Source: Pseudomonas capeferrum
GTDB lineage: Bacteria > Pseudomonadota > Gammaproteobacteria > Pseudomonadales > Pseudomonadaceae
Direction: 5' to 3'
NCBI RefSeq assembly: GCF_000731675.1
Contig: NZ_JMIT01000001.1
Location: 929,526-993,525, forward strand
Length of the DNA stretch: 64,000 bases
A program made the position numbers and the translations under genes. Shown here one piece after another: positions 60,460-64,000 of this stretch. The notes beneath the pieces are model-generated. The model saw nothing but the letters and a program-made list of their open reading frames with translations. It searched no databases and was not told where the DNA came from. Within the stretch, counting starts at the first letter, position 1, and every line of letters starts with the position of its first letter.

Positions 60460-63366
60460 ATGACAAAAAACAACCCTATCCCTTTCGACCTCAACCTCCT
60501 GATGACCCTGCGCGCCAAGCTTGAGGCGCAAACCTCGGCGGAGGTTCGATTCGACGCCGCCACCCGCGCCATCTACGCCTCCGAGGCCTCAAACTATCGT
60601 CAGCTGCCGATAGGCATTGTCATTCCCAAAACCGTCGACGATATCGTGACCACGGTACGCCTCTGCAAAGAGGCCGGCATGCCGATATTGCCGCGTGGCG
60701 CGGGTACCTCCATGTGCGGCCAGGCGGTGAACGCGGCGGTTGTGATCGATGCCTCCAAATACCTTCACGCTGTTCATGAGATCGACCCTGCAAGGCGCCT
60801 GGCCAGGGTGCAGCCGGGTGTGATCTGCGATCAGCTCAAAAGCGAGGCGGCCAAGGTGGGGCTGACCTTCGGCCCGGACCCTGCAACCCATAGCCGCTGC
60901 ACGCTGGGCGGCATGATCGGCAACAACTCCTGTGGCGCTCACTCGGTGATGGCCGGCAAGACAGTCGAAAACGTCGAGCGCCTGGAAATTCTGACCTATG
61001 ACGGTGAGCGTTTCTGGGTAGGGCCTACCGACGAGGCCGCCTACCAGGAACACATCAAGGCCGGTGGGCGGCGTGCCGAGATCGTGCAGGCATTGAAAGC
61101 GCTGGTCGATCGCAACGAGGCACACATTCGCCAGGGGTTCCCCAAGCTCAAACGTCGCGTGTCGGGCTACAACCTCGATCAGTTGCTGCCTGAAAACGGC
61201 TTCAACATTGCACGCGCGCTGGTGGGCGTCGAAGGCACCTGCGTCACCGTCCTGCAGGCTGAGACGATTCTGGTGAAGAACCCGACTCACCGCGTGCTGG
61301 TGGTGCTGGGCTATGACGAGATCTATTACGCAGCCGACTCCGTACCGCAGTTGCTGCCGCTCAACCCAATCGCAATGGAAGGGTTGGATGATGGCATCAT
61401 CGATGGGCTCAAAGAACGCGGCATGAAGCTTGCCGATATCGCTGAGCTTCCGGCTGGCAACGCCTGGTTGATGATCGAGTTTGGTGCTCTGTCGACTGAG
61501 CAAGCGATTGCCTTCGCCCAGAAGGCCGTGGACATCGCGCCTGAGTTGCCGGGCAGCCCAAGTGTGCGGCTGGTGACCGATGCAGGTTTGATGAATCGAA
61601 TCTGGACGATCCGAGAGACGGGCGCCTCGGCGACCTCGCTGGGGCTGGACCCGAACGCGCCTGATCCTGTCGTAGGGTGGGAGGATGCAGCGGTCGAGCC
61701 CGAGCACCTTGGCCAGTACCTTCGCGAGTTCAAGCGCTTGGTCAGCAGCTACGGCTACAAGACCAACCTCTACGGGCACTTTGGTGATGGCTGTATCCAC
61801 TCGCGCATTACCTTCGACCTGAAATCCCAGGACGGCCTGGATAACTGGCGAGCATTCCTGGAGGAGGCGGCTCACCTGGTCGTGCGCTACGGCGGTTCGT
61901 TGTCGGGCGAGCATGGTGATGGCCAGGCCAAGGGGGAATACCTGCGGATCATGTACTCCACCGAGATCATGAATGCCTTTGCCGAATTCAAGGCGATCTG
62001 GGACCCGCTGAACAAGATGAACCCAGGCAAGCTGATCCATGCCATGCCGGTCGATGCCAACCTGCGGTTGGGCCCGGACTATGAGCGCCGCGAAATCCCC
62101 AGCCAGTTCACCTACGATGCACGCCTCGGTGACAAGGGCCTGGCGCGCGAGGCCGAGCGCTGCATCGGGATGGGTAAATGCCGCTCGCTCGAAGGCGGCA
62201 CCATGTGCCCAAGCTTCAGGGCGACCCGCGAAGAGACGTACTCCACCCGCGGCCGTGCACGTTTGTTTTTCGAGCTGTTGAAGGGCGAGGTGATCGAAGG
62301 TGCCTGGCAGAACGAGGAGGTCAAGGACTCCCTGGATCTGTGCCTGAGCTGCAAGGGCTGCAAGACGGACTGCCCGACCAATGTGAACATCGCCCGCTAC
62401 AAGACCGAGTTCCTTAGCCGCTATTACAGCCACAAGCCGCGCCCGGTGATGGACGCCATGATCGGGCGCATCGGCGCATGGCTGCCGCATGCCACCAAGC
62501 TGTCACCCGTACTCAACTACGCCATGGGTAACCCGCTGGTGCGTACGGCGGGTGCTTATTTCGGGCTGGCGCGTGAAGCCAAGTTCCCAAAGGTCGCCTC
62601 GCAGAGTTTCCGTAGCAGCGCTACGGCCAGGCGTATCCTGAAAAATGAGCGTGTGCGTGCCGGTACAGAGGTGCTGTTGTGGGTGGACAGCTTCAATAAT
62701 GGCTTCACGCCCAACGTGCTCGAAGCGGGTGTAACCGTACTTGAGGCGCTTGGGTTTAGCGTAAAACTGATGAAGCGCCATGTGTGCTGCGGCCGGCCTT
62801 ATTACGACGTGGGCATGATCGATCAGGCCAAGTCGAACCTTGAGCAGATCCTTGCCCAGTTGGCGCCGGTGCTCGAAGAGGGGCTTCCAGTCATCGTCCT
62901 TGAGCCCAGTTGCTTGTCGGTGTTCCGCGACGAAATGCCGGGCCTGTACCCGACGGACCCGCGCGCCAAAAAGCTCGAGAAGTCGATCATGACCTTGAGT
63001 GAGTTCATCGAGCAGCGTGGTCTGCAGTTGCCTTCGATCAACGAAGACGTGCGCATACATGGGCATTGCCACCAGAAGTCCTGCGGCGGGATGGCTGGGG
63101 AGCAGGGCGTTCTTGAAAAGCTGGGCGGCCAGGGCCAGGTGATTGCTGCGGGGTGCTGCGGCGTGGCGGGTGCATACGCTTACCATAGCAAGACGGCTCC
63201 GATTGCGAAGATCATCGGTGAGAATGAGTTCAAACCTCACATCGACAAGATCCCGCAGCAGGCGGCGGTCGTTGCCGATGGCTTCAGTTGCCGCGGGCAG
63301 ATCCGCAACGTGAGCGGCAGAGAAGCCATGCACCTGGCCGAGTACCTTGCGAAAATTCTGGGTTAG
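60460..63366 (+). CDS. FAD/Fe-S D-2-hydroxyacid dehydrogenase (D-lactate/YdiJ-like)
   Basis: A 968-residue fused enzyme. Residues about 40-270 bind FAD (PCMH/VAO fold: LPRGAGTSMCGQAV; GGMIGNNSCGAHS). A FAD-oxidase C domain runs to about 530 (LYGHFGDGCIHSR, SGEHGDGQAKGE). A 4Fe-4S ferredoxin-like part follows (CIGMGKCRSLEGGTMCPSF; CLSCKGCKTDCP), then two CCG domains (HVCCGRPYYDVGM; AAGCCGVAGAYAYH). This GlcD-GlcF fusion oxidises D-lactate or D-2-hydroxyglutarate to a keto acid with electrons to quinone. ATG 60460 gives MTKNNPIPFDL; Met codons at 60430-60436 would add an unusual leader. Substrate unknown; a PucR regulator follows. Confidence 0.9.
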   Translation: MTKNNPIPFDLNLLMTLRAKLEAQTSAEVRFDAATRAIYASEASNYRQLPIGIVIPKTVDDIVTTVRLCKEAGMPILPRGAGTSMCGQAVNAAVVIDASKYLHAVHEIDPARRLARVQPGVICDQLKSEAAKVGLTFGPDPATHSRCTLGGMIGNNSCGAHSVMAGKTVENVERLEILTYDGERFWVGPTDEAAYQEHIKAGGRRAEIVQALKALVDRNEAHIRQGFPKLKRRVSGYNLDQLLPENGFNIARALVGVEGTCVTVLQAETILVKNPTHRVLVVLGYDEIYYAADSVPQLLPLNPIAMEGLDDGIIDGLKERGMKLADIAELPAGNAWLMIEFGALSTEQAIAFAQKAVDIAPELPGSPSVRLVTDAGLMNRIWTIRETGASATSLGLDPNAPDPVVGWEDAAVEPEHLGQYLREFKRLVSSYGYKTNLYGHFGDGCIHSRITFDLKSQDGLDNWRAFLEEAAHLVVRYGGSLSGEHGDGQAKGEYLRIMYSTEIMNAFAEFKAIWDPLNKMNPGKLIHAMPVDANLRLGPDYERREIPSQFTYDARLGDKGLAREAERCIGMGKCRSLEGGTMCPSFRATREETYSTRGRARLFFELLKGEVIEGAWQNEEVKDSLDLCLSCKGCKTDCPTNVNIARYKTEFLSRYYSHKPRPVMDAMIGRIGAWLPHATKLSPVLNYAMGNPLVRTAGAYFGLAREAKFPKVASQSFRSSATARRILKNERVRAGTEVLLWVDSFNNGFTPNVLEAGVTVLEALGFSVKLMKRHVCCGRPYYDVGMIDQAKSNLEQILAQLAPVLEEGLPVIVLEPSCLSVFRDEMPGLYPTDPRAKKLEKSIMTLSEFIEQRGLQLPSINEDVRIHGHCHQKSCGGMAGEQGVLEKLGGQGQVIAAGCCGVAGAYAYHSKTAPIAKIIGENEFKPHIDKIPQQAAVVADGFSCRGQIRNVSGREAMHLAEYLAKILG

Positions 63367-63472
63367 TTGCACGCAGCGCAGCATTCTCCAGTATCTGGCT
63401 GCTAAGGTCGTTGCAAACCTGGCAGCCATCGAGTGCTGTCGAGTGGTTATAACTAAGTGGGATTGATAGGTC

Positions 63473-64000
63473 ATGAAGCTCGACGCAGCGATAGGTAGCA
63501 CTGTGCTTCGCGAGGCCACTGTGGTGGCCGGTGAAACAGCCATGGATCGCGAAATCACCTGGGTTCACATCGTCGATCACCCCGAGATCACCAATTGGTT
63601 GAAGCCTGGCGAGCTTCTGTTGACCACCGGCTACAACTGGCCAGTAGACGACGAAGAGTGCCGTGTGATGGTGCGCCGGCTGAGTGAAATCGGTTTGGCG
63701 GGGGTGGTACTGGCTGTTCCGCATTTTCGCGAGCATTTCACCCAGGCCGCCATTGACGAAGCGAACCGCTGCGACTTGCCACTGCTCGAGTTGCCGTGGG
63801 AGATCCAGTTCAGCGAGATCATGCACGATGTACTGGCCCGGATCATCAACATCCAGGCCGAGACCATTCGCCGCTCAGACCATATCCATCGCACGTTGAC
63901 CGAGGCTGCCTTGGAAGGCAACAACCTGGAAGGCTTGGCCAAGGCGCTGAAATCCGCCCTGGACAAGCATGCAACCGTGGTCTCTGCGGATGGTACTGTT
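63473..64000 (+). CDS. PucR-family transcriptional regulator, N-terminal part
   Basis: The frame from ATG 63473 stays open to the window edge (176 codons). The N-terminal PurC/PucR ligand domain is clear: AMDREITWVHIVDHPEITNWLKPGELLLTTGYNWP (positions about 24-58, quoted in part) and VVLAVPHFREHFTQAAIDEA. The C-terminal helix-turn-helix lies outside the window. PucR proteins respond to small metabolites; the hydroxyacid dehydrogenase upstream is the likely target. Confidence 0.8.
   Translation, partial: MKLDAAIGSTVLREATVVAGETAMDREITWVHIVDHPEITNWLKPGELLLTTGYNWPVDDEECRVMVRRLSEIGLAGVVLAVPHFREHFTQAAIDEANRCDLPLLELPWEIQFSEIMHDVLARIINIQAETIRRSDHIHRTLTEAALEGNNLEGLAKALKSALDKHATVVSADGTV

Overview
The window is GC-rich, densely coded proteobacterial DNA that looks like a chromosome segment of a Pseudomonas putida-group organism. 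The reasons are a benzoate locus tail (benK-benE-benF type), a quinohaemoprotein alcohol dehydrogenase with an AldA-type partner, a CdaR/GlxK glycerate locus, small DUF6124/DUF3077 proteins, and P. putida-type REP hairpins built on a GGGAGCGGGCTTGCCCCGCG core. No rRNA, tRNA or CRISPR array was recognised. Assignments rest on reading the sequence and on family knowledge; no database search was run.

Layout. 1-2775: the 3' end of a benzoate MFS transporter, BenE and an OprD-type porin. 2880-5640: a DUF457-type membrane hydrolase, a TraX-like protein, a cold-shock protein and a degenerate cold-shock-like small protein. 5644-10551: an aldo/keto reductase, then a sigma-54-type promoter driving a PQQ/haem alcohol dehydrogenase and an aldehyde dehydrogenase, a periplasm-to-cytoplasm alcohol-to-acid route. 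10870-13340: a type VI secretion PAAR effector with a membrane-active-looking C-terminus, followed by a decayed array of related immunity genes and an orphan toxin tail. 13385-16244: a possible structured leader, DUF6124 and DUF3077 genes and an AcoR-type sigma-54 activator. 16411-21946: a Rieske/FAD oxidoreductase, then an MFS carrier divergent from cdaR and glycerate 2-kinase.

22150-30086 is the most interesting part: a tightly coupled seven-gene operon encoding two stand-alone adenylating enzymes (one lacking the usual N-terminal region), an alpha/alpha-toroid protein, a Pro-1 tautomerase-like protein, an acyl carrier protein, an amidase and an asparagine-synthase-type amidotransferase. 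It reads as an undescribed small-molecule pathway making an amidated, carrier-bound carboxylate product.

30089-36326: a LysR regulator divergent from a fused SDR/SMP-30 protein across a perfect palindrome, a lone tyrosine recombinase and a GGDEF-EAL protein. 36407-40846: a Sco/cytochrome c protein and a large secreted multicopper oxidase. 41098-42594: a TPP riboswitch in front of two different TenA proteins. 42730-48928: two DHA1-type efflux MFS proteins, an aldo/keto reductase, two LysR regulators, a PepSY protein and a 75-bp perfect inverted repeat. 48990-53133: a bacteriophytochrome kinase fused to a receiver, and an amino-acid permease. 53489-57700: a flavin hydroxylase, DUF2783 protein, MFS carrier and LuxR regulator that look like one aromatic/organic-acid locus. 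57727-64000: a lipoprotein, a thymidylate-kinase-like protein, a VOC protein, a 2-hydroxyacid dehydrogenase, a large FAD/Fe-S D-2-hydroxyacid dehydrogenase and the start of a PucR regulator.
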